Assembly: GCA_009694435.1 (NCBI GenBank)
Contig: SHUY01000010.1
Coordinates: 1-36,922 of the forward strand
Reading direction: 5' to 3'
Length of the DNA stretch: 36,922 nucleotides
Source: Acidimicrobiia bacterium
GTDB taxonomy: Bacteria; Actinomycetota; Acidimicrobiia; IMCC26256; PALSA-555
Position numbers and translations under genes: made by a program. The notes beneath the pieces are model-generated. The model searched no databases. It saw nothing but the letters and a program-made list of their open reading frames with translations, and was not told the origin of the DNA. Below, in pieces: positions 1-9,377 of the stretch (position 1 is the first letter of the stretch; every line of letters starts with the position of its first letter).

Positions 1-1
1 C

Positions 2-121
2 AACACCGAAATGACGGTGGAGTTGATTGCTCCAATCGCCATGGAGGAAGGTCTCCGCTTCGCCATCCGTGAGGGCGGTCGCACCGTGGGTGCGGGTCGA
101 GTCGTCAAGATCCTCAAGTAG
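2..121 (+). CDS. tuf: Elongation factor Tu, C-terminal end (partial)
   Basis: The last 39 codons of EF-Tu, cut by the left edge of the window. The readable residues ([17 protein letters not shown], then [14 protein letters not shown] and VVKILK at the end) are the conserved end of domain III of EF-Tu, the GTPase that delivers aminoacyl-tRNA to the ribosome. The GTPase domain lies outside the window. The gene ends 24 bases before rpsJ, the usual str-operon to S10 junction. The identification rests on a short but very conserved stretch. Confidence 0.93.
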   Translation, partial: NTEMTVELIAPIAMEEGLRFAIREGGRTVGAGRVVKILK

Positions 122-145
122 TTCGATAGACGAGAGGCGACGACG

Positions 146-472
146 ATGGCGAGTGCGAAAGGTCAAAAAATTCGAATTCGGCTCAAGGCGTACGATCACG
201 AAGTAATTGACCAGTCGGCCAAGAAGATCGTGGAGACCGTGGTGCGTACATCGGCCAAAATCCGCGGCCCCGTTCCGCTGCCCACCGAAATTCGGCGATT
301 TTGCGTAGTGCGCTCGCCCCACGTCGATAAAGACTCCCGAGAGCACTTTGAGATGAGGATTCATAAGCGTCTCCTTGACATAGTCGAGCCCACCGGACAG
401 ACCGTAGAGGCCCTACAGCGTCTTGATCTTCCGGCCGGAGTGGATATCGAAATCAAGATCCAGCAGGTCTAA
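146..472 (+). CDS. rpsJ: 30S ribosomal protein S10
   Basis: Small-subunit protein of the 30S head, also NusE in transcription antitermination. The core [17 protein letters not shown], the loop [19 protein letters not shown] and the end [10 protein letters not shown] are diagnostic. At 108 residues it is slightly longer than the usual 101-105 because of a short N-terminal MASAK. It follows tuf by 24 bases and is separated from rplC by 210 bases. It may therefore be transcribed with the str operon rather than heading the S10 operon; that point is inference. Confidence 0.97.
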   Translation: MASAKGQKIRIRLKAYDHEVIDQSAKKIVETVVRTSAKIRGPVPLPTEIRRFCVVRSPHVDKDSREHFEMRIHKRLLDIVEPTGQTVEALQRLDLPAGVDIEIKIQQV

Positions 473-682
473 TCATGGGCCCCCATTGGCGGGCCCAGGG
501 GTTGCTCTACTAACCTAATTACTCCACACAAATCGACGTCCACGAAGGCTGTTTACAGAACCACGTGGCCCAAGGTGCACGCTCCGCCGGACCGAGAGTC
601 TCTCAGGGAGACCCCGGGCCGGGGGAGTGTTCGCGTTAGGCGACAGGGCGTCGGCAACTAGACACGAGGGAATAACGCAATC
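473..682 (+). promoter_or_regulatory. Intergenic leader between rpsJ and rplC with hairpins
   Basis: A 210-base gap in an otherwise gapless cluster, with no plausible gene inside. A 7-bp perfect stem TGGGCCC/GGGCCCA lies at 476-482/491-497 just after rpsJ, with no following T run. Further GC-rich pairs are GTCTC/GAGAC at 598-602/608-612 and CCCC/GGGG at 612-615/621-624; these two share base 612 and so are mutually exclusive at that point. This could be a partial terminator plus the untranslated leader of an rplC operon. I could not find a convincing -35/-10 pair, so promoter placement is open. Confidence 0.4.
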
Positions 683-1438
683 ATGGCAGTTAAGGGAATC
701 CTTGGGCGCAAGCTTGGTATGACCCAGATTTGGGACGCGTCTAACCGCGTTGTGCCCGTGACTGTTATTCAGGCGGGTCCGTGTCGTGTGGTTCAGTTAA
801 AAACTCCGGAGCGCGACGGCTATTGCGCGGTACAGATGTCTTTTAGTCCGACTAAAGAAAAAAGAATTTCAAAACCGGAGATGGGCCACCTAGCTAAAGC
901 TTCGGCTGAACCCAGCCGAGAGTTAGCCGAGCTTCGAGTGGAAAACCTTTCGGGTTACGAAGTGGGTCAAGTAATTGGCGCCAATATATTTAGCGCCGGT
1001 GAAAAAGTTGACGTAACCGGAATCTCTAAAGGTAAAGGTTTCACCGGAGTTATGCAGCGCCACAACTTCAAGGGTTTGAGCGCAAGTCACGGAACTCACC
1101 GTAAACATCGCTCCCCCGGATCAATTGGCGCGTGTGCTACTCCAGCTCGAGTATTCAAAGGAATGCGGATGGCGGGCCAGCACGGTAATACGAAAGTAAC
1201 TACCCAGAATCTTGAAGTAATAGAAGGTGATCTTGAACGAGGTCTTTTGTTGGTGCGCGGCGCGGTGCCGGGTCCTAAGGGGGGATTAGTTTTCATTCGT
1301 AACGCCGTTAAAGGCCCAGCAGTGGAATTTGTTTTGCCTAGCACCGAACCTTTGGTGGAAGAAGAAGTTGCAGAGGCTGATGTGGCCGTTGTCGAGTCTG
1401 AAGTTGAGGCCACTACCGATGGCGGTGATACCGAATGA
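683..1438 (+). CDS. rplC: 50S ribosomal protein L3
   Basis: Primary 23S rRNA-binding protein near the peptidyl transferase centre. It starts [18 protein letters not shown] and carries the L3 signature in the stretch [16 protein letters not shown], followed by [15 protein letters not shown]. At 251 residues it is about 40 longer than E. coli L3. The extra part is an acidic C-terminal tail (roughly residues 220-251, rich in Glu, Asp and Val). Codon use looks more AT-rich than in rpsJ. The end overlaps rplD by 4 bases (ATGA), implying translational coupling. Confidence 0.97.
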   Translation: MAVKGILGRKLGMTQIWDASNRVVPVTVIQAGPCRVVQLKTPERDGYCAVQMSFSPTKEKRISKPEMGHLAKASAEPSRELAELRVENLSGYEVGQVIGANIFSAGEKVDVTGISKGKGFTGVMQRHNFKGLSASHGTHRKHRSPGSIGACATPARVFKGMRMAGQHGNTKVTTQNLEVIEGDLERGLLLVRGAVPGPKGGLVFIRNAVKGPAVEFVLPSTEPLVEEEVAEADVAVVESEVEATTDGGDTE

Positions 1439-2088
1439 AAGTTTCCGTCATGGCGGTAACTGGTAAAGAAACCAGTTCAGTTGAAGTACCTGATGCTCTT
1501 TTTGGGGTTACCCCCAACGTGGGTCTTATCCATCAAGTTGTCACCGCTCAGTTGGCCCATAAGCGCTCGGGTACGGCGAGCACTAAAACCCGCGCCGAAG
1601 TTTCTGGTGGTGGAGCTAAGCCTTGGAACCAAAAAGGAACTGGACGCGCTCGGCAAGGTTCTATTCGCTCACCTCAGTGGCGCGGTGGTGGTATCGCGCA
1701 CGGACCTAAGCCGCGCGATTACAGCCAGCGCACACCCAAGAAAATGGTGCGGGCCGCATTATGTGGCGCGTTGTCCGATCGGGCCGCCGACGGCCATATC
1801 AAAGTGATCGACTCTTGGGGCATTGATGCGCCGTCAACTAAGCGAGGGATTGAGATCCTTAGTGCTTTAGGCCTACGGCCGGCTAACGAGCGCAGTCCCC
1901 GAGTGCTGATTGTTCTCGACCGAGCTGAGCACGCAGTCTGGAAGTCGTTCCGTAACCTTGGAAACCGAGTTCAGATCGCGATTCCCGAGGAGCTCAACCC
2001 GTACGACATATTGGTCAACGATTGGCTGGTATTTTCTTCAGCCACTTTGGAACACACCGTCAGCCAGTTCTCCGGCGGTGCCGCATGA
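1435..2088 (+). CDS. rplD: 50S ribosomal protein L4
   Basis: L4/L1e family protein; its extended loop lines the peptide exit tunnel. Recognised from [33 protein letters not shown] and [18 protein letters not shown]. Length 217 residues is normal. The start ATG overlaps the rplC stop, and the end overlaps rplW by 4 bases. In some bacteria L4 also represses the S10 operon through its leader; nothing here proves that function. Confidence 0.97.
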   Translation: MKVSVMAVTGKETSSVEVPDALFGVTPNVGLIHQVVTAQLAHKRSGTASTKTRAEVSGGGAKPWNQKGTGRARQGSIRSPQWRGGGIAHGPKPRDYSQRTPKKMVRAALCGALSDRAADGHIKVIDSWGIDAPSTKRGIEILSALGLRPANERSPRVLIVLDRAEHAVWKSFRNLGNRVQIAIPEELNPYDILVNDWLVFSSATLEHTVSQFSGGAA

Positions 2089-2381
2089 ACCGTGACCCTC
2101 GCGACGTGATTATTCGCCCCGTAGTTTCGGAGAAGTCTTACGCCGCATACGACGCCAACGTTTACACGTTCGTTGTGGCTGATGACGCCAACAAGATTGA
2201 AATCCGCCACGCGGTAGAGAAGATCTTTGGCGTCAAAGTAACCAACGTAAATACGATGAAACGGGTGGGCAAGCGCAAGCGCAATCGCCGCACCGGTGGA
2301 TTCGCCCAACGCTCGGGGCAAAAGCGAGCGATTGTTTCTTTGGCCGAAGGCGACAAAATCGAAATCTTCGGGAGTATGTAA
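2085..2381 (+). CDS. rplW: 50S ribosomal protein L23
   Basis: L23 sits at the tunnel exit and docks trigger factor and SRP. The sequence [19 protein letters not shown] is a typical start, followed by [20 protein letters not shown] and later [14 protein letters not shown] chose the ATG at 2085, in a 4-base ATGA overlap with rplD, over an upstream in-frame start at 2022 that would add 21 residues unlike L23. This gives 98 residues, the family norm. The stop overlaps the rplB ATG by one base. Confidence 0.96.
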   Translation: MNRDPRDVIIRPVVSEKSYAAYDANVYTFVVADDANKIEIRHAVEKIFGVKVTNVNTMKRVGKRKRNRRTGGFAQRSGQKRAIVSLAEGDKIEIFGSM

Positions 2382-3217
2382 TGGGAATTCGTAAACGTAA
2401 ACCGACTAGCCCCGGACGCCGTTTTCAGACCGTTTCGGATTTTGCGGAGATAACTCGCGATCGTCCAGAGAAATCGTTAACCCGGGCTAAAGGAAAAACT
2501 GGAGGCCGCAACTCCTACGGTCGTATGACCGCGCGTCATCGTGGTGGCGGTCACAAACAGAAGTATCGCGTAATTGATTTTCGGCGTGACAAAGACGGTG
2601 TGCCAGCAAAAGTTGCGACTATCGAATACGACCCGAACCGTAATTCTCGTATTGCTTTGCTTCACTATCTTGATGGTGAAAAGCGCTACATAATTGCGCC
2701 CGCTGACTTGTCCGTTGGTGATCCGATCCAAAGTGGGCAAGGCGCCGAAATTCGTATCGGTAACGCTCTTCCGTTGCGTTACATCCCAGTTGGTACCACG
2801 ATTCACAACGTGGAACTCAAGCCGGGAGCGGGCGCAAAAATGGGGCGCGGTGCGGGAGCGGCTATTCAGTTGGTTGCTAAAGAAGGAGACTCCGCTACGC
2901 TGCGGCTTCCTTCTACCGAAATGCGTCGAGTTCCTATTGACTGTCGAGCCACGATCGGATCAGTTGGTAACGCCGAAGCCGCGTTGATAAAAATTGGTAA
3001 AGCGGGTCGTAATCGCTGGAAGGGCAAGCGCCCGCACAACCGTGGTGTTTCTATGAACCCAGTCGACCATCCCCTTGGTGGTGGTGAGGGTAAGAGCTCG
3101 GGTGGTCGTCACCCAGTTTCGCCGTGGGGTAAGCCTGAAGGTCGCACCCGTAAGAAAAATAAGAAGTCTGATCAGATGATTATCCGCCGACGCCGCAGCC
3201 GTGGCTCTCGTCGCTAG
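2381..3217 (+). CDS. rplB: 50S ribosomal protein L2
   Basis: One of the most conserved large-subunit proteins, needed for subunit association and peptidyl transferase activity. Clear blocks are [20 protein letters not shown] near the N terminus, and [20 protein letters not shown] with [18 protein letters not shown] near the end. That second region includes the conserved functional His of [11 protein letters not shown]. Length 278 is standard. It starts at the base where the rplW stop ends. Confidence 0.98.
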   Translation: MGIRKRKPTSPGRRFQTVSDFAEITRDRPEKSLTRAKGKTGGRNSYGRMTARHRGGGHKQKYRVIDFRRDKDGVPAKVATIEYDPNRNSRIALLHYLDGEKRYIIAPADLSVGDPIQSGQGAEIRIGNALPLRYIPVGTTIHNVELKPGAGAKMGRGAGAAIQLVAKEGDSATLRLPSTEMRRVPIDCRATIGSVGNAEAALIKIGKAGRNRWKGKRPHNRGVSMNPVDHPLGGGEGKSSGGRHPVSPWGKPEGRTRKKNKKSDQMIIRRRRSRGSRR

Positions 3218-3235
3218 TTACTTGGAAGGTTAATA

Positions 3236-3514
3236 ATGCCGCGTAGTCTCAAAAAAGGTCCGTTCGTTGATGATCACCTGGAGAAAAAGGTGGAAGTCAT
3301 GAACGCGTCGGGTGACCGCAAGGTCATCAAGACTTGGTCGCGCCGCTCCACCATTATTCCGGACATGATTGGCCACACTATTGGTGTTCATGATGGACGA
3401 AAACACGTTCCAGTTTTCATTAGTGAATCAATGGTGGGACACAAACTCGGCGAGTTTGCCCCTACCCGCACCTTTAAGTTCCACGCTGGTCAAGAACGCT
3501 CGGTGGGTCGCTGA
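3236..3514 (+). CDS. rpsS: 30S ribosomal protein S19
   Basis: S19 forms a complex with S13 in the 30S head. [40 protein letters not shown] and the end [18 protein letters not shown] are hallmark segments. Length 92 is normal. It lies 18 bases after rplB and 2 bases before rplV, within the S10 operon. A run close to AAGGT ahead of the ATG serves as ribosome binding site. Confidence 0.97.
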   Translation: MPRSLKKGPFVDDHLEKKVEVMNASGDRKVIKTWSRRSTIIPDMIGHTIGVHDGRKHVPVFISESMVGHKLGEFAPTRTFKFHAGQERSVGR

Positions 3515-3516
3515 TT

Positions 3517-4197
3517 ATGGCTAACACCGCCCTTCGTGACGCTCCTACTAAGGAAACTGTGGCTCGGTTGCGCTATTTGCGTACGTCGCCTACCAAGATT
3601 CGCCCCGTGCTCAAGTTGATTACTGGGAGCGACATCAGCTCGGCGCGCGACACCCTTTACCTTTGCCCTCGCGGGGTATCGCACGAGTTGCAAAAGTTGC
3701 TTAACTCTGCGGTCGCCAACGCGGAGAATAATGACAATATTCCTGAAGACGAGTTGTTTGTGGTGCGAGCCTTTGCCGACGAAGGTACTATCCAAAAGCG
3801 GTGGCGCCCTCGTGCTCGAGGTCGGGCGAGTCGTATCAACAAGCGCACTAGTCACATCACTATTGCGGTGTCACGATTTAGTGAAGAAGAGATTTCTCGT
3901 CGGAGCGAAGCTGGGGTGGGCACGACTGCTCGCCGGCGTACCAACCGCCGACCGGCTCCGGAAGCAATTGAGACTGAAGAAGTTACCGAAGCAGAAAAAT
4001 CTGCTCCCGCCGCGACCAAAAAGGCCACTAAAAAGGCCACCAAATCAACCAAAAAGGCGGCCACCAAATCAACCAAAAAGGCGGCCACCAAAACTGCAAC
4101 TACTAAAAAGGCGGCCACCAAAACTGCAACTACTAAAAAGGCGGCCACCAAATCAACCAAAAAGACGGCCAAGAAGCCGGCTTCGGAAAAGGGATAG
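3517..4197 (+). CDS. rplV: 50S ribosomal protein L22 with long basic C-terminal tail
   Basis: Residues 14-125 are a normal L22 domain (RYLRTSPTKIRPVLKLI, LLNSAVANAENN, then RPRARGRASRINKRTSHITI), whose beta hairpin lines the exit tunnel. Total length is 226, about twice E. coli L22. After a charged linker, residues 165-226 are almost only Lys, Ala and Thr in TKKA, STKK and TATTKKAA units, like the tail of histone H1. Shorter basic tails on L22 are common in actinobacteria, so the tail is probably genuine. It should sit on the ribosome surface near the tunnel exit; its role is unknown. Confidence 0.96.
   Translation: MANTALRDAPTKETVARLRYLRTSPTKIRPVLKLITGSDISSARDTLYLCPRGVSHELQKLLNSAVANAENNDNIPEDELFVVRAFADEGTIQKRWRPRARGRASRINKRTSHITIAVSRFSEEEISRRSEAGVGTTARRRTNRRPAPEAIETEEVTEAEKSAPAATKKATKKATKSTKKAATKSTKKAATKTATTKKAATKTATTKKAATKSTKKTAKKPASEKG
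4042..4140 (+). repeat. Tandem coding repeats in the rplV tail
   Basis: Two adjacent exact copies of a 24-base unit (4042-4065 and 4066-4089; begins AAATCAACCAAAAAGGCGG) overlap two adjacent exact copies of a 30-base unit (4081-4110 and 4111-4140; begins GCGGCCACCAAAACTGCAAC). A degenerate further copy of the first unit starts at about 4150. Both unit lengths are multiples of three, so copy-number changes keep the frame and only lengthen or shorten the Lys/Ala/Thr tail. Confidence 0.9.
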
Positions 4198-4206
4198 AGG
4201 CAAATA

Positions 4207-5133
4207 ATGGGCCAGAAGGTCAACCCCTACGGGTTTCGACTCGGAATCGTCACCGACTGGAAGTCGCGGTGGTTTGCTAGTCAAGGGGATTATAAAAAGT
4301 TTTTGATTGAAGACTGGCGAGTTCGTGACTATCTGACGCGAGAACTTGCGCACGCCGCAGTGTCGCGGGTAGAGATCGAGCGTACTGGGGACAAGTTGCG
4401 AATTGATGTGTACACCGCTCGTCCCGGGATTGTTATCGGTCGTCGCGGAGCAGAGGCGGACCGACTACGAAAAGGACTCTTTAAAATCACCGGTAACGCA
4501 CAAGTGCAGTTCAATATTCAAGAGATCAAACAGCCTGAGCTCGACGCAGTGCTTATTGCCCAAGGCGTGGCCGATCAATTGGCCGGCCGAGTTTCTTTTC
4601 GGCGAGCAATGAAGCGCGCGGTGCAAACCGCAATGAAGGCTGGAGCACTTGGCATCCGGGTTCAGTGCGGTGGTCGTCTTGGGGGCGCAGAAATGTCTCG
4701 CAAGGAGTGGTACCGCGAGGGACAAGTTCCGTTGCACACGCTTCGGGCCGATATTGATTACGGCGCTTCGGAAGCAAAAACAACTTTCGGACGCATCGGG
4801 GTAAAGGTATGGATTTATAAAGGTGAGATTTTGCCCTACAAATCTGCCAGCGACGATCGGTTGATACCCGAAACCGAATTGATTTCGGGTGACTCTGAGG
4901 GTGAAGAGCAGCCCCGCCGACGAGTTGTTAGCGCGGGCGGCGGTCGTCGTCTCCATGAGGAGACAGTGGAGATTTCTACCGAGGATGCGGGCGACGACAT
5001 CAACATTGAAGCCACGCCATTGGTGAAAGAAGCCGACCCCGAACTTGAGCGTTTGTTGGCGGAAGAAGAAGACATCGAACGCCGCACTCGTCAGCATCAC
5101 GAGGCACCCAAGTTCCATGGGGATGAGGACTGA
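4207..5133 (+). CDS. rpsC: 30S ribosomal protein S3
   Basis: S3 binds mRNA at the entry site of the 30S subunit. [20 protein letters not shown], the KH-domain segment [19 protein letters not shown], and [20 protein letters not shown] with [15 protein letters not shown] are canonical. At 308 residues it is about 75 longer than E. coli S3. The extension after about residue 218 is acidic and low in complexity, including [16 protein letters not shown]. Extensions of S3 are frequent in actinobacteria. It is followed by rplP after one base. Confidence 0.97.
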   Translation: MGQKVNPYGFRLGIVTDWKSRWFASQGDYKKFLIEDWRVRDYLTRELAHAAVSRVEIERTGDKLRIDVYTARPGIVIGRRGAEADRLRKGLFKITGNAQVQFNIQEIKQPELDAVLIAQGVADQLAGRVSFRRAMKRAVQTAMKAGALGIRVQCGGRLGGAEMSRKEWYREGQVPLHTLRADIDYGASEAKTTFGRIGVKVWIYKGEILPYKSASDDRLIPETELISGDSEGEEQPRRRVVSAGGGRRLHEETVEISTEDAGDDINIEATPLVKEADPELERLLAEEEDIERRTRQHHEAPKFHGDED

Positions 5134-5134
5134 C

Positions 5135-5551
5135 ATGTTGTCACCTAAGAAAGTTCGCCACCGTAAGGTGCAGCGCGGTCGTATGCGCGGTGAAGCCAAA
5201 GGAGGCACGCGAGTTACTTTTGGCGACTTTGGTATTCAGGCACTTGAGCCGGGATGGATTACCAACCGCCAGATTGAGTCCGCTCGTATTGCGATGACTC
5301 GTTACATCAAGCGAGGCGGAAAAGTGTGGATCAATATTTTCCCCGACAAACCTATTACGCAAAAGCCCGCCGAAACTCGTATGGGATCCGGAAAAGGTAA
5401 TCCTGAGTATTGGGTCGCGGTAGTCAAGCCTGGGCGCGTGATGTTTGAGATATCGGGCGTTCCGGAAAATCTTGCCCGTGAAGCAGTTCGCCTTGCTATT
5501 CACAAACTTCCGATCAAAGCACGCTTTTTGGCCCGAGAGGACCTGTCATGA
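5135..5551 (+). CDS. rplP: 50S ribosomal protein L16
   Basis: L16 lies near the A-site tRNA elbow. [38 protein letters not shown] and [20 protein letters not shown] identify it. I used the ATG at 5135, just after the rpsC stop. The in-frame start at 5045 would add 30 residues that belong to the overlapping rpsC tail. The result, 138 residues, matches the family exactly. It overlaps rpmC by 4 bases. Confidence 0.97.
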   Translation: MLSPKKVRHRKVQRGRMRGEAKGGTRVTFGDFGIQALEPGWITNRQIESARIAMTRYIKRGGKVWINIFPDKPITQKPAETRMGSGKGNPEYWVAVVKPGRVMFEISGVPENLAREAVRLAIHKLPIKARFLAREDLS

Positions 5552-5760
5552 AATCCAGTGACTTTCGCGAGATGAGTGATACCGAACTCATTAACAAGTT
5601 GAGTGAATCTAAAGAAGAGTTGTTTAACTTACGTATTCAGTTAGCTACGGGTCAATTAGAGAGTTTTAACCGAATTACCGAATTACGTCGTGATGTGGCT
5701 CGATGTCACACGCTGCTTCGGCAACGCGAGATCGCTCTTGCAGAGGAGAATCAGTCATGA
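5548..5760 (+). CDS. rpmC: 50S ribosomal protein L29
   Basis: A small two-helix protein at the tunnel exit next to L23. The segment [19 protein letters not shown] followed by [20 protein letters not shown] is the L29 signature. Length 70 is typical. It overlaps rplP at its start and rpsQ at its end, each by an ATGA. Confidence 0.95.
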   Translation: MKSSDFREMSDTELINKLSESKEELFNLRIQLATGQLESFNRITELRRDVARCHTLLRQREIALAEENQS

Positions 5761-6029
5761 CTGGAGAAGCAGTGGCACGACCAAACGCGCGCAAGGTGCG
5801 TGAGGGGCTAGTGGTTTCGGCCCGCATGAATAAAACTGTGGTCGTTTCGGTGTCCGACCGCGTTCGGCATCGGCGTTACGGGAAAACCATGCAGAAAACT
5901 CGTAAATTTTATGCTCACGATGAGGCCAACGACGCGCGTGAGGGCGACCGAGTTCGAATTGCCGAAACTCGTCCGCTATCACGACTGAAGCGGTGGCGAG
6001 TGATCGAAGTGGTCGAGAGGGCACGCTAG
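5757..6029 (+). CDS. rpsQ: 30S ribosomal protein S17
   Basis: Primary 16S rRNA-binding OB-fold protein. [35 protein letters not shown] and [20 protein letters not shown] are diagnostic. The ATG at 5757 overlaps the rpmC stop and gives 90 residues; the upstream start at 5703 would only add translated rpmC sequence. Two bases separate it from rplN. Confidence 0.96.
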   Translation: MTGEAVARPNARKVREGLVVSARMNKTVVVSVSDRVRHRRYGKTMQKTRKFYAHDEANDAREGDRVRIAETRPLSRLKRWRVIEVVERAR

Positions 6030-6031
6030 CC

Positions 6032-6400
6032 ATGATTCAACAAGAGAGTCGACTCAAAGTCGCGGACAACTCAGGGGCGCGCGAGGTTTTGTGCATCAAG
6101 GTGTTGGGCGGAACTCGTCGTCGTTACGCGGGTATCGGCGATGTATTTGTGGCAACGGTGAAAGACGCCATACCGGGCGCGGCGGTTAAAAAAGGTGAAG
6201 TGGTTAAGTGTGTCGTGGTGCGAACCAAAAAAGAACGCCGCCGACCTGATGGCAGCTACATCCGCTTTGATGAAAATGCGGCCGTACTGGTGAACGATCA
6301 GATGCAGCCACGAGGAACTCGAATCTTTGGTCCCGTCGGCCGTGAACTCCGAGAACGCAAATTCATGCGCATCGTTTCTCTTGCCCCTGAGGTTATCTAA
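6032..6400 (+). CDS. rplN: 50S ribosomal protein L14
   Basis: Conserved OB-fold protein at the subunit interface. [35 protein letters not shown] and [20 protein letters not shown] define L14. The ATG at 6032 gives 122 residues, the exact family length; the alternative at 5993 is only a read-through of the rpsQ end. The stop TAA shares its last A with the rplX ATG. Confidence 0.97.
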   Translation: MIQQESRLKVADNSGAREVLCIKVLGGTRRRYAGIGDVFVATVKDAIPGAAVKKGEVVKCVVVRTKKERRRPDGSYIRFDENAAVLVNDQMQPRGTRIFGPVGRELRERKFMRIVSLAPEVI

Positions 6401-6723
6401 TGACTACCGCAAAGCTAAAGCTTAAAAAAGGCGACCAAGTCGTGGTTCTTTCTGGAAAAGATATTGGCAAAGAGGGTTCTATCTCTCGAGTCATCCCTGA
6501 ACGCAACATGGCTATTGTCGACGGCATCAACATTGCCAAGAAGCATCAACGCGCTACCAGCGCTACGGCACAGGGTGGAATCATCGATAAAGACATGCCG
6601 ATCCACCTTTCGAACTTGGCGCTTCTTTGTCCAAGTTGTGGCAAAACTCGAGTCGGGTTTCTTTTGAATAAAGATGGAGTCAAGACGCGGGTGTGCAAAA
6701 AGTGCGGGAAGGACCTCTCGTGA
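6400..6723 (+). CDS. rplX: 50S ribosomal protein L24 with C-terminal zinc ribbon
   Basis: L24 initiates assembly of the large subunit. The KOW motif is visible as [18 protein letters not shown] (residues 9-26), followed by [10 protein letters not shown]. The C terminus holds a four-cysteine ribbon, C77-x2-C80 and C99-x2-C102, a common form of bacterial L24. Length 107 is normal. It overlaps rplE by 4 bases (GTGA). Confidence 0.96.
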   Translation: MTTAKLKLKKGDQVVVLSGKDIGKEGSISRVIPERNMAIVDGINIAKKHQRATSATAQGGIIDKDMPIHLSNLALLCPSCGKTRVGFLLNKDGVKTRVCKKCGKDLS

Positions 6724-7295
6724 GTGCTAATACTCGTATTAAGCCTCGCCTTAAGGCGAGCTATGACGACCAACTTCGCTCTGAACTACTCAAAGAGTTG
6801 GGGCTGGTCAATATTATGCAGGTTCCGAGTCTAGAAAAGATTGTCGTTAACTGTGGAGTCGGTGGTGCCGTCAAGCAAGCATCTTTGATTGACGGTGCGG
6901 TAGCCGACCTCACATTGATTACCGGCCAGAAGCCGCTAATCACTAAAGCCAAAAAATCGATTGCCAGTTTCCAGTTGCGAGAAGGAAACGCTATCGGAGT
7001 AAAGGCCACTCTCCGCGGTGACCGGATGTGGGAGTTCTACGACCGGCTAGTCACCTTGGCGATTCCGCGCATTCGCGACTTCCGCGGTTTGAGCGTAAAA
7101 GCTTTCGATGGCCACGGTAACTACACCATCGGAGTAACCGAGCAATTGATTTTTCCTGAGATTGATTACGACAAGATTGACACCACTCGGGGAATGGACA
7201 TCACGATCGTTACTACAGCCAAAACTGACGAACACGGCCGGGCATTACTCCGAGCCCTTGGATTCCCGTTTGAACGGGAACAGGAAAGAAGGTAA
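6720..7295 (+). CDS. rplE: 50S ribosomal protein L5
   Basis: L5 binds 5S rRNA and contacts P-site t[53 protein letters not shown] and [18 protein letters not shown] are clear. The GTG at 6720 overlaps the rplX stop and gives 191 residues. The upstream start at 6693 reads rplX sequence and is rejected. It is followed 4 bases later by the type Z S14 gene. Confidence 0.96.
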   Translation: MSANTRIKPRLKASYDDQLRSELLKELGLVNIMQVPSLEKIVVNCGVGGAVKQASLIDGAVADLTLITGQKPLITKAKKSIASFQLREGNAIGVKATLRGDRMWEFYDRLVTLAIPRIRDFRGLSVKAFDGHGNYTIGVTEQLIFPEIDYDKIDTTRGMDITIVTTAKTDEHGRALLRALGFPFEREQERR

Positions 7296-7299
7296 CTGA

Positions 7300-7485
7300 G
7301 TGGCAAAGAAAGCTTTGATCCAGAAACAACAGCGCACGCCAAAGTTTAAAGTGCGTGCTTATACTCGGTGTAACCGGTGTGGGCGCGCGCGTTCAGTTTA
7401 CAAAAAGTTTGGATTGTGTCGGATCTGCTTCCGCACGATGGCGCATTCAGGGGAAATTCCCGGCATTACCAAGGCTTCGTGGTAG
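7300..7485 (+). CDS. rpsN: 30S ribosomal protein S14, zinc-binding type Z
   Basis: Short 61-residue S14 with a GTG start at 7300. C24-x2-C27 and C40-x2-C43 ([20 protein letters not shown]) are the zinc ligands that mark the C+ form, as against the ~100-residue zinc-free paralogue used under zinc starvation in many actinobacteria. Its place between rplE and rpsH is canonical. It is sometimes named rpsZ. Confidence 0.96.
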   Translation: MAKKALIQKQQRTPKFKVRAYTRCNRCGRARSVYKKFGLCRICFRTMAHSGEIPGITKASW

Positions 7486-7497
7486 GGGGTATCAGAA

Positions 7498-7902
7498 ATG
7501 TCAATGACTGATCCCATCGCCGACATGCTGACGCGTATTCGTAACGGAAACGTTGCCTTCCATGACGAAATCGCGATGCCCTCGTCGAAAGTAAAAGAAG
7601 CTTTGGCGCAGATTCTCAAGCAAGAGGGTTACATCGACGGATTTTCGGTTGATGCCCAACCCGATCGCCCGGGCAAGCGACTGAAGATCATGATGAAGTA
7701 CACCGTGGATCGTCAGCGCACCATCTCGGGATTGCAGCGAGTTTCCAAGCCGGGACTTCGGGTGTACGCCAGTTCGCACGAAGTACCGCGCGTAATGGGT
7801 GGAATGGGAATTGTAATCATCTCAACTAATCAGGGACTCATGACTGATCGTGAGGCGCGTGAGCGCCGGGTCGGTGGCGAGATTCTCTGCAACGTCTGGT
7901 AA
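7498..7902 (+). CDS. rpsH: 30S ribosomal protein S8
   Basis: Central 16S rRNA-binding protein. TDPIADMLTRIRNGNVAFHD, VSKPGLRVYASSHEVPRVMG and the end GIVIISTNQGLMTDREARE with GGEILCNVW are conserved throughout bacteria. Length 134 is standard. The ATG at 7498 is used, though an ATG two codons later is possible. In E. coli S8 represses the spc operon. Confidence 0.96.
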   Translation: MSMTDPIADMLTRIRNGNVAFHDEIAMPSSKVKEALAQILKQEGYIDGFSVDAQPDRPGKRLKIMMKYTVDRQRTISGLQRVSKPGLRVYASSHEVPRVMGGMGIVIISTNQGLMTDREARERRVGGEILCNVW

Positions 7903-7914
7903 GGAAAGTCGGTT

Positions 7915-8451
7915 ATGTCACGTATTGGTCAATCACCTATAGCGGTTCCTTCCGGAGTGGAGATCACTTTGGATGAAAGTCGCGTAATAGTAAAAGGATC
8001 TAAGGGATCCCTGGAACAGTCGATCCCAGAATCCATCACTATCACTCAAGAGGGTGACGCGGTGCTTGTTGCGCGTATTGATGATGAGCGAGAGAGCCGT
8101 TCCCTGCACGGGTTGATGCGCTCATTAGTGGCCAATATGGTGCAAGGGGTAACTGATGGTTTCACTAAAGAACTCGAGATCATTGGGGTTGGTTATCGTG
8201 CTGCGGTCAAGGGTTCGGGATTAGAGCTGCAATTGGGCTTTTCTCACCCAGTACTTTTTGATGCTCCGACCGGGATCACTTTCGCGACTCCTCAGCCCAC
8301 CCGGATCACTATCACTGGATTCGATAAACAACTGGTAGGGCAAGTGGCCGCGGACATTCGCAAACTTCGCAAGCCCGAACCTTATAAGGGTAAAGGAATT
8401 CGCTATGTCGACGAGCGCGTTTTACGTAAATCAGGAAAGTCGGCGAAGTAG
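7915..8451 (+). CDS. rplF: 50S ribosomal protein L6
   Basis: L6 lies near the GTPase-associated region. [17 protein letters not shown] opens it, [20 protein letters not shown] is the middle signature, and [19 protein letters not shown] is the second L6 signature near the C terminus. Length 178 is typical for the duplicated-domain fold. It sits 12 bases after rpsH and 3 before rplR. Confidence 0.97.
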   Translation: MSRIGQSPIAVPSGVEITLDESRVIVKGSKGSLEQSIPESITITQEGDAVLVARIDDERESRSLHGLMRSLVANMVQGVTDGFTKELEIIGVGYRAAVKGSGLELQLGFSHPVLFDAPTGITFATPQPTRITITGFDKQLVGQVAADIRKLRKPEPYKGKGIRYVDERVLRKSGKSAK

Positions 8452-8454
8452 GAG

Positions 8455-8814
8455 ATGGCAATGATCAAGCGAGTCACCGGGCGCAAGCGCCGACACAATC
8501 GAGTTCGCAAAAAAGTTCACGGTACCGCCGAGCGGCCGCGCTTAGCGGTGTTTCGTTCTTCGAAGCACATCTATGCTCAAGTCATCGACGATGTATCGGG
8601 CCGGACAATCGCTTCGGCGTCAACCATGGAGCCCGAATTTCGTTTGGACAAAGCGGCCACGGTAGAAACCGCCAGCGAAGTTGGCCGGCGCGTAGCCGAG
8701 CGGGCGAAGGCCACCGGAATTGAGAGTGTGGTGTTCGATCGAGCGGGGTACCGGTATCACGGTCGAGTCGCAAGTGTTGCTGATGGGGCTCGCACCGCGG
8801 GCCTTAGGTTCTGA
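8455..8814 (+). CDS. rplR: 50S ribosomal protein L18
   Basis: 5S rRNA-binding protein. [20 protein letters not shown] with [13 protein letters not shown], and the C-terminal [20 protein letters not shown], are characteristic. Length 119. It starts at the first of two close ATG codons (8455, 8461); the spacing to the GTAGGAG-like ribosome binding site also allows the second. Confidence 0.96.
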   Translation: MAMIKRVTGRKRRHNRVRKKVHGTAERPRLAVFRSSKHIYAQVIDDVSGRTIASASTMEPEFRLDKAATVETASEVGRRVAERAKATGIESVVFDRAGYRYHGRVASVADGARTAGLRF

Positions 8815-8828
8815 GGGGAAATTTTCTG

Positions 8829-9377
8829 ATGGCAGATAGTCAATACGAAGAGCGAGTGATCGCGATCAACCGAGTGGCCAAGGTGGTTAAGGGTGGTCGC
8901 CGGTTCTCGTTTACTGCTCTTGTAGTAGTGGGCGACGGCGATGGCAATGTCGGTCTTGGCTACGGAAAGGCCAAAGAAGTGCCGGCGGCAATTCAAAAAG
9001 GTATGGAAGAAGCGCGCAAGAACTTGTTCTCGGTACCGCTGGCTGGGTCAACTATTACCCACAAAATTCTGGGGGAGCACGGCGCGGCTCGCGTTTTGCT
9101 CAAGCCGGCCGCGCCCGGAACCGGCGTAATTGCCGGTGGCGCGGCGCGAGCCATTCTTGAAGCTGCGGGCATTCACGACGTACTCGCTAAATCTCTAGGT
9201 TCTTCTAACGCTATTAATGTGTCTCGGGCCACTATCGCGGGTCTACAAGGTTTACGCCGTCCCGAAGAAGTCGCTCGACTGCGCGGCAAGTCGGTTGAAG
9301 AAGTAGCGACCGGCGGAATGTTGCGGGCGTACAAAGAGCGCAACACCCCTAAGCCAGTAACCACTGAGGTTAAGTAA
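8829..9377 (+). CDS. rpsE: 30S ribosomal protein S5
   Basis: S5 helps decoding fidelity at the mRNA entry tunnel. [20 protein letters not shown] and [19 protein letters not shown] form the S5 double-stranded RNA-binding signature. [19 protein letters not shown] and the end are equally typical. Length 182. Its stop is directly followed by the rpmD ATG. Confidence 0.97.
   Translation: MADSQYEERVIAINRVAKVVKGGRRFSFTALVVVGDGDGNVGLGYGKAKEVPAAIQKGMEEARKNLFSVPLAGSTITHKILGEHGAARVLLKPAAPGTGVIAGGAARAILEAAGIHDVLAKSLGSSNAINVSRATIAGLQGLRRPEEVARLRGKSVEEVATGGMLRAYKERNTPKPVTTEVK

Noticed and set aside
476-497. Hairpin after rpsJ as a true intrinsic terminator
   Set aside because: The stem is good but no T run follows, so it is kept only as part of a structured leader region.
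1096-1413. Minus-strand open frame opposite rplC
   Set aside because: Low-complexity translation antisense to the acidic L3 tail; no ribosome binding site or family match.
4465-5208. A 247-codon minus-strand open frame opposite rpsC
   Set aside because: It is a shadow of the rpsC coding frame with no recognisable domain, and rpsC is certain on the other strand.
6722-6730. GAGTGCTAA at the start of rplE, identical to half of a CIRCE element
   Set aside because: There is no TTAGCACTC nine bases upstream, and the motif is part of the rplE coding start. A chance half-site.
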